DNA of 64,000 nucleotides, taken from assembly GCA_900239685.1 (NCBI GenBank), contig OENT01000081.1:1-64000 (forward strand), read 5' to 3'. How positions within the stretch are numbered: the stretch's first letter is position 1; each line of letters begins with the position of its first letter. This DNA comes from Rotaria macrura (taxonomy: Eukaryota > Rotifera > Eurotatoria > Philodinida > Philodinidae). The notes under the pieces were generated by a model. That model searched no databases. It was not told the origin of the DNA and was given only the letters and a program-made list of their open reading frames with translations. Shown piece by piece: positions 51,072 to 63,400 of the stretch. The position numbers and the translations under genes are program-made.

Positions 51072-52298
51072 TTATTTTTCTTCAAATAAAATATCAGTTA
51101 AATTCTCAACGATGTCACGAATTGAAGTTTGTTCTAAATTACTTAATACAATAATACATGCATTATCATTCGGAAAACGTGACAAACAACTTTGAAAACC
51201 AAATATTTCACCCGTATGTTGTTGTATGATTCTTCTACGTTTTATGCGTTCAATTTCCCAACTAAGACAAAAATAAAACGAATTGATCTTATCATATAAA
51301 TGAACAATTTAAGTTAATAATAGAAATTTCTTACCCAAGTGCATATTCTTTTTTAACTGCTTTAAACATTTTTTTTTTCGTTTTATTACTCAAGATCTTT
51401 TCATTGTATAAATTTCTATCCAAACGATATAAATCTTCCACAGTTGAATAAATACCGCCTGCACCACGAGCTGTTGACATATTTATAAAACGACATGTTT
51501 CAAATCTATTTGAATTTTGACTGCTAACATAACCATATGCACGTTGATCATGTTTTGTATTTAACACAACATCACAATCACATTCATATCCAGTATCATT
51601 CATACAGCATGGTTCAAGAATCAATTCACGAAGATTTGATTCATAAGATTTCCCAGTTACCTTTTCAATAATAAAACCTAATAAAATAAACTAAAACAAA
51701 CGAACATTTTCTTCCGGCCTTCTTTTCTTAGTCTGATTATTACATTCGAATTGGAATAACTATATTTTGATCCAGGCTTAAATTGCAATGGTTCATTTTT
51801 AAACATATTAATTAATTCGTCAATAGTTACATTTTCGTGACATTTTTGTTCAAATATTTCCATATCCGTATAATCAGCTATACCGGATGTATTTGACAAC
51901 AAATGCTTTATTGTTATTTTATTACCATGTGGATAATCAGGATAATAAATTGATAGTTTATTTTTAAGATTTAATATTTTTCTTTCATTTAATTTGAGAA
52001 TTATTATCGCTGTAAATGGTTTAGTTACACTACCAATACGATATATAGTTTGACTGCTATTCTTTTTCTCTTGACATGTATATTCTGAATAACCATAACC
52101 CTTTATAAGTAAAATTTGATTGTTTCGTGCTAATAGCACGGAACCAATAAATGTTTTATTATTAACAAGTGATTCTAAATAATCATCAGCTTTTTGAATA
52201 ATTGAATCAGCATGTTCTAATGTAGTCACGGACGACTCTAATAGAAGAGAAATAAAACTAGATAGATTTGTGAAAACAGAGTGTGTTGATTTTTTCAT
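51072..52298 (-). CDS. Serine beta-lactamase-like (class C / penicillin-binding-protein fold) protein
   Basis: Three exons on the minus strand, 51744-52298, 51335-51690 and 51072-51261, in phase, give 366 aa. All three active-site elements are present: S90-V-T-K93 (RIGSVTKPFTA), Y181-S-N183 (KYSYSNSN, continuing across the intron as FILLGFIIEKVTG) and H319-T-G321 (QQHTGEIFGF). TIKHLLSNTSGIADY and STARGAGGIYSTVEDLYRLD also match the family. The first intron must use the acceptor at 51691, because that restores the conserved LLGFIIEK helix. Animal relatives include LACTB and many orphan hydrolases; the substrate is unknown and antibiotic hydrolysis should not be assumed. The N-terminus is weakly hydrophobic without a clear signal. 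Introns show it is settled in this genome even if ultimately acquired from bacteria. Confidence 0.85.
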
Positions 52299-52806
52299 CT
52301 ACTGTGTTTTTGTCCACATATCCATGAGGACTTGACTTTGTCGTTAGTTTGAGACGATTCCATGGATTTTACATATAATGACCTTGTTTTTTTGTTTAGT
52401 AGCTTTTGCCTCTATTTTGCTATTCCTGTGAGAGAACAAAACACATCAAATAAAAAACAGCGTGGATAAAGAACGAGAATAAGAACAGAAAAAAACTATA
52501 TATATATATATACGTCTTCACTGGCTTCCACCTGCTACAGCATAATTGACATAAAAAGAAAAGTAATAGCTGACAAGAAAAAACGTTGATTTTGACCATC
52601 GTTCGGATCGGATATAGAAGTATATATATACATGTCAACTTCAAGCAACTCGATACCACTTGTCGAATGAAAGCAAAGCATCTATTCGTTCAGCATGGAG
52701 GACAATTTTTTCAATGTGACTTGAATTTCGTTTTGGCTTACTCCATTTGTAGATCGATTCTCGTGTAGGCATACTCTTTAGATTCTGGTCTATAATTTGA
52801 TCTATC
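52299..52806. promoter_or_regulatory. Divergent intergenic region (beta-lactamase-like gene / DHHC-PTP gene)
   Basis: This 508-bp region lies between two head-to-head genes and contains AT microsatellites near 52497-52512 and 52621-52630. An acceptor-like TACTCTTTAG ends about 24 bp before the ATG of the plus-strand gene. No TATA box was assigned. Confidence 0.35.
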
Positions 52807-55800
52807 ATGCCATCTGAGACTATTATCAATTTGCCGACTATTTCAAACACGCGACGAGGACGAGTATGTATTAACATATGATGGAATGTAATAATTTTCT
52901 CCTTTCGACTCTGCATTTAGATCTATCCGAGTAAAACTGTTTCCTATTTCCGTTCATGTTGGACATACAAATCTTGGTGTGTAGTTATCGCTGTTCTTAC
53001 TTTTATATGTGCTTTAGCTGGCTTACACATTGGCTGGGAGTAAAGTTTATTTCTCATATCATTCTTTCTTACTTACTTTATTTATCATAGTTTTCCCATA
53101 CTCTTCAAAAAGAGACATGCCTATTTTCCAGTTCTCTTTGTTCTTTCATTATTCTATACAATATTAAATTATTTATTTGCATCTTTACATGATCCGGGTG
53201 TTCTTCCACGACCGGATGCCGATGAAATTCTTCAAACAGAAAAAGAAAATAATATTCAAACTGATTTGTAAAATAAGATTTTTTTCTATTGAAAATATTT
53301 TGAAATGAAAAAATTGTTTTCGTTTTTATCTATTCCTTTTACTATTTAGAAATGGAAATTATTTTCCATCGGTTCCACAACCACGAACTATACTTGTTAG
53401 AAATTTTCCATATTCATCATCATATTGTTATACATGTCGAGTGTATCGTTTGCCACGTGTTTCACATTGTTCTATATGTAATGTTTGTGTACAAAACTTC
53501 GATCATCATTGTCCTTGGAGTAAGCTTTTGACTTATTGTTTCTTAAAAACTATAATGATCATTACTAAAAGTGTTTCTATGAATGAGATGCTATTCTTAA
53601 AGATTCTTTCTTCTATTCTTCCGAGAACATCTTAAGCATAATGAGATTATTAAAGCAATATTTGCTTGTTTTGTAATTTTAGTAAATAATTGTGTCGGCC
53701 TATTGAACTACCGTTATTTTTGTAATTTTATTCTTTCATGTTCAATACTTTGTCTGACCGGATTAGGTGGTTGTGCATCGGCAGCTTATCTTCGATGGGA
53801 CATGTATAAAAGTGATCCGGGACTTTATTTTGCCTATAATGTACCAAGTTTTTTTATTGGTCTTATTGCGTTCGTACTTGTATTTACATTAGCATCATTT
53901 TGGTGTTATCATCTTCGATTAGCTATGAACGGAGCAACAACACGAGAAGACATCAAATTTCAACGACATTCAAAAGAAATGGGTATACCTGGTGGTTCAA
54001 GATGGAAAAATGTAATTGCCTCATGGTGTGGTCCATTACAACCATCGTTAGTTGTTGAGTTGTTCGACAAAAACAAAATTCGAATATGATATTTGTATTT
54101 TAAGAGTTGATTGGAACGAACTATATGATAAAGATCATTATAAAAATCAAGAATTAATCTATAAAAAGCTACGTCCAACTTTGTTAAGTAATACATTAGT
54201 TGTGCCGAAACAAAAAATTCGAGAACATATTCGAAACTTATCTGAGAACAATTATTTTGGCTTAAAAGAACAAGTCGAAGCATTTCATCGAACTAGGACA
54301 GCAACACAAATAACAGTAACAGATGATTTTGAACGCTCGTCATCATTGAGTAATGTCGATAATATGATTAGTCATCTGGAAACATATACAATAGCTGTAT
54401 AAAATCATAATATTTAGTGTTTTATTAATGTTTGCCTTTAACTCTCTATTTCATAGATTAAAAATATTGGTAACTATCCGGTTGATGCTCGGTATTTATT
54501 AATAGAAGGTAATAAATATTAAATGATAATTTTAAATGAATAAGAATTTTTTGAACAGGTGTTCACCGAGAGAACATGTCTACATTTTGGGATGTCATAT
54601 GGTTACGAAATATAACATCAATAGTTATGCTCTATGAGCTTGAAGAAAATGTAAGAATATGATTAGAGAATTATTTACATACTCGCTTTACCAGGGTTGT
54701 GTCACTGTGAATATAGAATAAATTTAACATGGGTATTCTTCATAATTGAAAGCTCTCGTATCTTATGCGTGTAATCACATAAGACGATTATGGAATAGTA
54801 GCTTTCAAAGTAGAAAAATAAAGACACTTCTATTGAAAGTTTCTTAACTATAGATAAAGAGTATTATAAATCTTTAAAATAATCATTGTTTCATTTCAAT
54901 TATGTTGATACATGTGCAGACATGTTTTAAGTTATATTAATAGTGTGTTCGTTTCTCTCTTAAAGCTTTGTATTTGTTTTCATGGCACAGTGAACTAATC
55001 TGTTAAAAGGAAATATGTAGGAAATGTCAACAAACAATTGAATTTATTTATTTTTTTTCAGAATCAATTAATTCGATATTGGCCCGATGAATTGAATCCT
55101 TCCATGACAATCGGCGATAAATATCAAATTGATTTTATTCAAAAACTAAAACGATTAGACATTGACACATATCAATTTAAAATGCAAAAGGTTCGACAAA
55201 TCAATAGAATACTATTAAAGTATTCGTTATTGTCCATTTAGATTGATGACAATGAAATTCATCATATTGAACATTTTCAAGTGAAAGGTTGGACAAATAC
55301 AATGTTTACAACTGATCCAATTACTTTATTACGTATTCAGAATTGTATCAGTCGAAAATCTCTCGACGAAGAACATAATACGAACCAAGGAATCGTTGCT
55401 TTAAATTGCTTGTGAGTAACTAACGATAACAATGACGAACGTGTCATTCTTCTATTAATACTCTTAGTGCAAAGAATACACGATCTATTGCCTACATGAC
55501 TATAGATATCAATCGAGCTTTATTATTATCCTATGGTTTTATTAATGTATTAAATACAATAACAGAAATCAATGAACAATTACCAATGTGTTTAATGAAT
55601 GAAGTATAAATAACGATAATAATTTCGAAACATTTTTCTTTTTCAAACAAAATTATTTATCAATTTAGTCTATGCTGATTGTTATCTATACTGCTATATT
55701 ACATTTATCATCATTGAGTTCTTCACCAGATATCACAACATTACAAGCATTAGATCATCAAATAAAAAATTTGCTTGGAAATTTATTTGCACGATTCTAT

Positions 55801-56847
55801 TATAATCCATGGTCGGATCAATTTCATGTAAATTGAGAAGAAAAAATAGCAAATATTATTATTGTCTTAGAAATCATTGAATTCGAATCTTTTTTTTTCT
55901 ATCTGATACTAGACATTCGCAAGTAATGGTTTAAAAGAACTCGATGCAATTATACCATTAAGTATGACATGTCAAATTTACAAAGAAGATAAACTAAGCA
56001 TTGTATTTTTTTTTTCATTTTTAGATTTAGAAAATCGCTATTCACCTATTGCTATTGATCATAATATTGTTTATTTCATTGATGTAAGTGTCGAATATTA
56101 CGTTGAAATCTTGTTATTTAAAATTCATTTCTATTATAATTTAAGAGTTACATACATTCAAAAGTATTCATGTTAACTATTACACGCGATTATGATAGTA
56201 TATTACAAATAATGTCAACATGTAACATTGAACATTGTTTTTTATATCAACAAAATCGTGATCAAGTAATTTATTTTCCATATGTATGCATTCGATAAAA
56301 AAGAAATCGATCATGAATTTATTTAGAATATCGATTTAATTGAACAAGAACAATTAAAACTCGACGGTGATTTTCAATCCAATGATTTTCGACGATATTA
56401 TCAATCAGATATTTCTATTTATTTGCCAAATACTTCTATTCGAAATATTGCATTATTTAAACTTTCTCGAACAATTGTACATTTCGATCGAACAGATCAT
56501 ATACCTATATTAATTTGTATTGAGTATGATTGATATTATTCATTTTGTATTCACATAGCGTAGAAGTATTTTCTCTTATTATTAGTGATATTCGAGATGG
56601 TGCTACTATTTGTCTTATTGCAAATCTAATGGAACAATTTATGGTTGATAGCATACTTGATGTTTATCATCAAGCAAGAAAAATTGCGTATTCATGTCCA
56701 GTTTTTCGAACTGAAGTAAATACGAGCATGGATTTTAAAACTATTTCTTTATTATCACTATTATTGTTAATTTAGGATGAATATAAACAAATGTATGAAT
56801 GGCTTTCACGATGGACAACAGATGAGCTTTGTAATCAATCAATTTAA
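52807..56847 (+). CDS. DHHC palmitoyltransferase fused to two degenerate tyrosine-phosphatase domains
   Basis: Seventeen exons (52807-52863, 52921-53039, 53091-53267, 53350-53519, 53683-54046, 54105-54396, 54457-54508, 54559-54650, 55062-55190, 55242-55411, 55468-55603, 55669-55827, 55913-56083, 56146-56265, 56327-56523, 56559-56715, 56776-56847), all in phase, give 877 aa. Residues 1-296 are a ZDHHC9/14/18-type enzyme: two early membrane spans, [13 protein letters not shown], the Cys-rich domain [18 protein letters not shown] (DHHC 169-172), NNCVG, two more spans and CGPLQPS. Residues 297-877 read as tandem receptor-type PTP domains: [30 protein letters not shown] and RYWPDE, then a D1 signature loop C540-FAKNT-R546 with WTN in place of WPD. 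D2 has [11 protein letters not shown] and an Asp812 where the catalytic Cys belongs, as in the PTPRG/PTPRZ D2. DHHC termini face the cytosol, so the PTP part would too. An in-frame TGA lies three codons before the ATG. Caveat: without the 58-bp intron 54047-54104 the DHHC frame ends at 54089, so two genes or alternative isoforms are possible. Confidence 0.75.
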
Positions 56848-57123
56848 GTATTACAATTCATGATTCATATCTGTGATACACGGATTAGATTTTCTTCGTT
56901 TTTTCTTTTCTTGACAGTCAGATTTATAGATTGAAATGGCATTAAAAAAAAAAGGCATCATTGTACTATTCTTTTGTCTATTTTTTTAAACTTCAATTTG
57001 ATTTATAATTGTTTTCTAATAAGAAAATATTATTTTTTGAATAGGACGCCTTTGCATTCATATTGTTTATTGATGTTTCAATGAAGATATAAAAAAGATT
57101 TTCGATTATCTTTTTTTATCGAT

Positions 57124-57826
57124 TTATTCGTCAGATTCCCAATCGGCATCCATATTACCTAAAAATACAGTAGAAAATTGTGTATACACAATTCAAGATT
57201 ATTAAAAGATATGAATAGAAATAATTTTTCTCAAAGAGAATTTTCATTTGATTAATTCAATATAATCTTAGCCATAGGAATATATTTCCATAACTCATTC
57301 ATGTTCAGAGAATTCATGACTTTATTGTCAATTTATACCGTCTACTTCTTTTACTTCGACACTTTGGTTTCCTACGAGACAAGAAAAATGATTGATTCCC
57401 AAAAGTTTATTAATAATGATTGATCCTTTCGTTCATGAGAACTAGTTTTTTTAAATTTTTTTATCAATCAGAATATGCAATAAATATATATATATATTTC
57501 TGTTCGTAACTAACCGATGATATCAATCTATAAACAGATTCATTTTACTTACCAAAATCACGAACTGTTGAATAGCACATGGTTAAGCAAACATTATCAC
57601 ATAGATCCATGGGAATACCACTTTCACTTTCATCCGTACAATATTCCATGCATTGTGAATGGCATTTACGACTATCAACACTAGCATAACCATGGAATGA
57701 CATAGCATCCGATGATACTAATGACAATAAAATTTTTATGATGAATTCCATTTAGTATTTGGAAAATTATTTCTTACAAGACAGTATCATGAGAACGAAC
57801 CAAAGAAAATAGAAATTAAAGTTCAT
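57124..57826 (-). CDS. Small secreted cysteine-rich peptide with two CX3CX3C triplets
   Basis: Four exons on the minus strand (57778-57826, 57553-57717, 57339-57371, 57124-57158), in phase, give 93 aa. A signal peptide (NFYFLWFVLMILSLSSDA) is followed by a compact core in which six cysteines form two identical triplets: KCHSQCMEYC, twelve residues, then LCDNVCLTMC. This spacing suggests two helices pinned together by three disulfides. The acidic tail (VEVKEVDG, MDADWESDE) is encoded by two tiny exons. I do not recognise the family. It is a candidate secreted effector, hormone-like or defence peptide, with function unknown. The stop is 277 bp from that of the DHHC-PTP gene, in convergent orientation. 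Confidence 0.7.
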
Positions 57827-60404
57827 TTTAGTAGTGACTGTAACGTTAAGAAAAATGTCTAACAATGTTTTGATAAATTTTATTCTCTTTTTTTTAAATA
57901 CGCCTTAATAAGAAAACAAACCAACAACAACATATGCTTTAATACTCACAAGCAATATAGAACAGTTATTGTTTTCTCATCGTCAGTGATAGAACAGTTT
58001 GATATGAAATATTATAAGAAAAATTTATGTGTGTTTTTAGATTTAAATTATCAGTCGGTTTTGATAAAAACAAAATTCTATGTCAAAAATTTTAAATGAA
58101 TGAGTTTCTTAGACTTTGTCTCAAATTGAAACAAACAAACATTCATTCATTTCTATGAAAATTTAGATTCTACAAATCCTTATAATTTTTACACTTATGA
58201 AATGTGCAACATTGATTGAAATTGAACTACAAATAAAATTCAATCAAATTGTATGTACGCAATCATCTAACTTGTTTCATTTTCTTGTAACTTGTCACAT
58301 TCGGGACTTAATTTAAGCGGCGAGAAAGAAGTATCACGATTGAGTCTGATAACGAAGTGCATGACCCCAACTGATAGAAGTAATACGACTTCGAAAATAT
58401 TACTAATATCTGCAAACACACATTCAGTCAAATCGAACATTCGCTACTTATATAATCACATGTATGATTTACGAACTTTCTTCAATACTAAATCAGTACT
58501 CAACATGCTGCTCGTAATTATCTAGATATTATTCTTTCCGTTTCGTCTGAAATTCGAACTAGAACTTGAGTTATATTTGTACTAAAATTTAACAAGACGA
58601 AAACTTCGCTTGTGAAACTATCGTGACCGTATCATATTCACATATTAACTATAATTGTAGAACGAAATCAAATTCAATGAAATCTATAATTGAATATAAT
58701 TCTTGATTTGCCTCTATTTGAAGATTATCTTCCGAGAAATTGTGTTTACAAGCTTTAGATAACAAACATGTTTTACTGATGAGACGATTGTTGTATACTA
58801 TTGGTGAATTGTATTTAGAAAATTCAACTTTTTTTTCTTGTTATCAGATAAATTAAAAATGATTGAATCTAATAGCAAATCAAGCCATCACCACTTCTTG
58901 AGTCTTGTGTTTATTTCGATCATTAATAAACGTTACTTGAACTGTGACTTTGAATTTTTCTACTTATATTATATGTGTCCAGAAGACCATATGAAAATCA
59001 ATAACTTTTATTGATTATTCTTTACAAAATGATTCAATTTTCTAGTCTATATCGATGATGTGGTTTTATTTGTTTTGATTAGTGACGTCCGTTTGTTGAA
59101 ATGTCACAGTTTGTGTTCATGTTTATACTGTTGTCATTAAATAGATATTAGAATTATGCCGAAGACTTATTGAGAGCAACCATTATGAGTATCGGATTGA
59201 AATGAATTGATGATCGAAAATACGACGTAGTGATTTATTTATAACAACTTATGCAATGAAAACAACATTGTACTAAAAAACTTTCTTGTTTTCACACAGT
59301 TCTAAGAATAATAACAATGTTTTGATCAAGTACAAGATGTTGAAATGAATTTTAGATCGGAAAGCAAAATTTAACATCTCCTATTATTAGTTATGAAAGT
59401 CTAGAAAATTAAAATTTTTTAATCAATAATAGTCTCTTGTGCACAATGAATAATCTTAAGTGCTCGTCGTAAAAACTAACCAAGATATGATTGACATGAA
59501 CATTATTATTTCAACTACATCAACATGCTATTTTCACAAGATTTTAAAGTATTCATACCCTTTGTTACCGATCATGATCGTATTAGAAATTTATATTCAG
59601 TCAATCACCTAACTTTTAACAAGTTTTTCTCCGATGTAGAGAATTTCGGCAACATGACAGTAAATTAGATGAAAATGAAAAGTTTTCGTTGTCTATATGA
59701 TGAGTGTAAACTTTGAAATATATATGAATATTCTAGTAGGATTAGCTTCAAGCTTCATATACAATCCAGAGTAATACAGTTTTTTCATAGCTGACAAAAA
59801 TGCATTGCCATTAGCGAATGTCTTGTTTGCGAAATTCTAGAATCTAGTTTTTTCTTCTACTACGACAACTGAAATGAATTATTCATATCTGATTTTCTCA
59901 CACGAATCGTCTTCTTGTTCTAATTCTAACTAGAAGAGTCGAGTGAATCTATTTAGTACTTGATGAATATTCTACTAGCAAGATCACATCGTTTATTCGT
60001 GTAAATTTATCTATGCACATAAATGAATGTGGGATTGTCATGTGTATCAACAGAAGACCGACATCTACAGTCAAATCATAGGATTCTTTATCAATAAACT
60101 AGCATTCAACTTCGAAACAAGACATCGAAATTCCAGTTTGTTTAAAAAGTCGTTTGCTGATCTTTGATGGCATATGTTTTTCGTACGGACTTGATAAACC
60201 GTTGAAAATATTTTTGATAACATAGAGCAAACCTAAATGATGATAATGAATTTTATTTTATTTCTTCTAATAAATCATTACAGTATAAAAATGAAAGACA
60301 TAAAAATCAAATAGAAATTTTAATTTGATAAAGAAAAATAATAGTAACGGACGAACGGTATTGCACACACCGAAGATAAATTAAATATCGAACAAAATCT
60401 TGTT
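57827..60404. other. Gene-free intergenic stretch
   Basis: About 2.6 kb with short frames only. It must include the upstream region of the cysteine peptide gene and the 3' flank of VPS26C. No repeats or RNA genes were recognised. Confidence 0.4.
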
Positions 60405-63400
60405 TTAATAGCGTGTCAATCGAAGTGGAAAATCTATTAAATGAAATTCGTAAAGCAAAATAGTATTCATGAAAACATACTCTCAGAAATCATGCGATCA
60501 TCTTCAAAAACAAGAACAATACTTAATTCAAATTCTGAAAATAAGAAAAAAACAACAATACTTTGAAAATTTTCTTATGATTTGTATGTAAGCATACAAA
60601 CCTATTTTAAAATTAACTGTCAATAAAGTTGGACATGTAAATGTTCGTGGAAAAAGCATCCAAATCGGGATGGCTATCTTACGAGTAATATTACCATCAC
60701 CTATTTGAATATTTTGAATTTCGGTTGCTAAAATTAAAAACAACTAATTTATTTTCCAGCAATTAATACTACTAATATAAATGTCTACAATCTCGTGAAA
60801 ATCCTTCGGCACAACCACATGTTTCCACACGTAAGAGTTGTATTTCGATTGATTTTATTGGCAATTCACTTTCTTCTACAATTAACTAAATTCAAGAAAC
60901 GTCGTAACTAAATAAATGAATGAAAATAATAACAAACCTCGCCAGAAAATGGTTTCGTTATTACAGAACAAAGGCTATCAAGATTGCCTGTTATTTTAAA
61001 TTTTGGTACATCAATTTTCTATAAATGAAAAGAAGAAGAAATAACACCATTATTTATTTACCCGCCATTGACAATGAACTCAAAGAAAAATAATAGAACT
61101 AGCAACAATTTATCAAATAAGGTGAAATGTTTACCCAATGTTTCATCATTTTATATGCCTTTATTGTATTTGTCTCATCGGTCAATAATCGTTCGACATT
61201 AATCTTAATTATCAATAGCATTAGATCACGACATCGACTTACGTCAAGTTCTATTCTATTGACTACAACTCGAATACCTCATCATCATTGTCGAGTAGAC
61301 ATTCCTGTGCAATGGTTACATCATTCATCATTTTCAAGTATAAAAGTTCGTTTACATTTACCATCTAATCAAGACAAATCCGACAGAAGTTTTCATGTGC
61401 ATGCAAAATCAAATCATTTTATCGATGTTATTAACAATAGATTTTCTTCTTCTCATCAACATATGAGGAAAAATCATGTTTTAAAACCATCTCTATATTC
61501 GAAGAAGATATTACAAAAATCTGTCGATCAGAAAAATCGAACGAAACATTTAACCGATATGTATGGAAAGAATCTTCGAGTTGCTAATGTGACAAGTTTA
61601 ATATCGATGAATGCGAATGAAATGATGAACTTATCGAAAAAAAATACTAGTACTAATAATATCCGACTAAGACGGAACTTGTTACGAGAGAATAACTTGA
61701 ACGATGAAGAAGATGCAAACGCTTATGTTAATGATGATAGAAACTATTTAAGAAATCCAAAAGAAAATATTGTTGAACAAAAACAAAGCTATGATGGACA
61801 ATACTATCTACCAATGGAGACAAAATTTAAAATGAGTAAGTTACATTATTTTAACTTATTCATTGTGAGATTATTTGCTAAAGACATTCGTAAGTGAACG
61901 AGAAAAACGTCACAAGAGAATCATGGGTTTTTTTTCTAAAGCTTTTATTTAAAAGTAGCAGCCGTACGATACAATCCTACTGATAATAAATAGTAAATTC
62001 TTATTTTCATTGGTGGCCATCGCAGAAAAATGATAGTTTTCGTTAATGATTACTCTGTTTTAGTTAATGAATGAGATAATAACATATGCCACTTCTAGTG
62101 TTAGTCTTTTCATGAATTAAATGAACGACCACTCCTACATTCTATCACTAACGAAAGATAACGATTTGATTGATTGTAAATGTTTTGACAAATATAGAAG
62201 ATATGTTTATGGAATCACTAGAAAATTTTATTCGTTCATAATCAATGATTTTGAATGAGACATCTTAGATGTATGCTTTACTTTGTTTAGGAGGTAATAC
62301 TAGATTATACAAAGATGATTTGGATCATGTAAATCGTGTTCACAATGATGATATACACAATATAAACAATAGATATATGCAGGTGTGTGCATTCTCCATT
62401 GATACTAACCGTATGTTAGGGATTGACAATAATCAAATAAACGCACGTTTTTTTTTCTATTTTTTCATTGTAGAATAATGAAAACTTACGAAATTCTGAA
62501 CGATCATTCAATGATGAAAATCTCAATGATAATGATAATTACCGAGCCTATTTTAAAAATAATCAGAAGAGAAAAAAATTTACTAGAAAAGATTTTAATA
62601 ACTACATGTTGGATAGACAACGAAATATTGATGAAAAGAAATATCTCGAAAATGATTATGTCGATAAACAAGATCAACTTGACAATGAAGATTAATTTTA
62701 AAATATACATACATTTTGAAGTGTTCTTATTGATTCTGATGTAATTTCAAAAGCGGCCGGTTTAGTGATTGCCTTATCAGCAGCTAATTCATGTTCAGGA
62801 CCATATTCGACATTGAATTCGATTTGTTTACTCATGTCTTTTGAGAGAAATGTTCGTTTAACATCAACACGAAGAAAATACTATGATATAGAATGATAGA
62901 TAATAATAATTAAAGTAAATTTTGTTTTTCTCATATGCATATTACTTGAATATTAACAAAAACACCATGATATGTTTCATATAATGGTTTATTGGGTCGA
63001 CTTTTCAATTGTATCTGAAAAGGAATTTCTGTTTTCGTGTTTGGTATTTGACCTGGCTTAGCTAATTCTATTGTCTGATTAATCAATGTCACAGGCTACA
63101 CAAAAGGAAAAAAAATTGAATTTCAATAAGAAAAAGAAAACAAACTATTTACTTTTGTTGAATTGTAAAATGCTTCAAAAACACCAACACTTTTACCACT
63201 TAAATGTAATTGTACTGATCCGTCAACTGTTAGAGTAATACCGTTATGTTTGAATGATGTAGGTGAGGCAATAATGACCGTACCTTGAATAATATCCTTT
63301 CAAGAAAAATAGTCATGTTGAATTCAAATTGTAGTTTTTATTTTTGTTTTTATCAAAACTATCTTAGCTAACGATACTTGATTCAATGACTATTACCAGC

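Noticed and set aside
55966..56025. Alternative intron inside the D2 exon 55913-56083
   Set aside because: The region reads through without a stop and an intron is not required; it may still be an alternative splice form.
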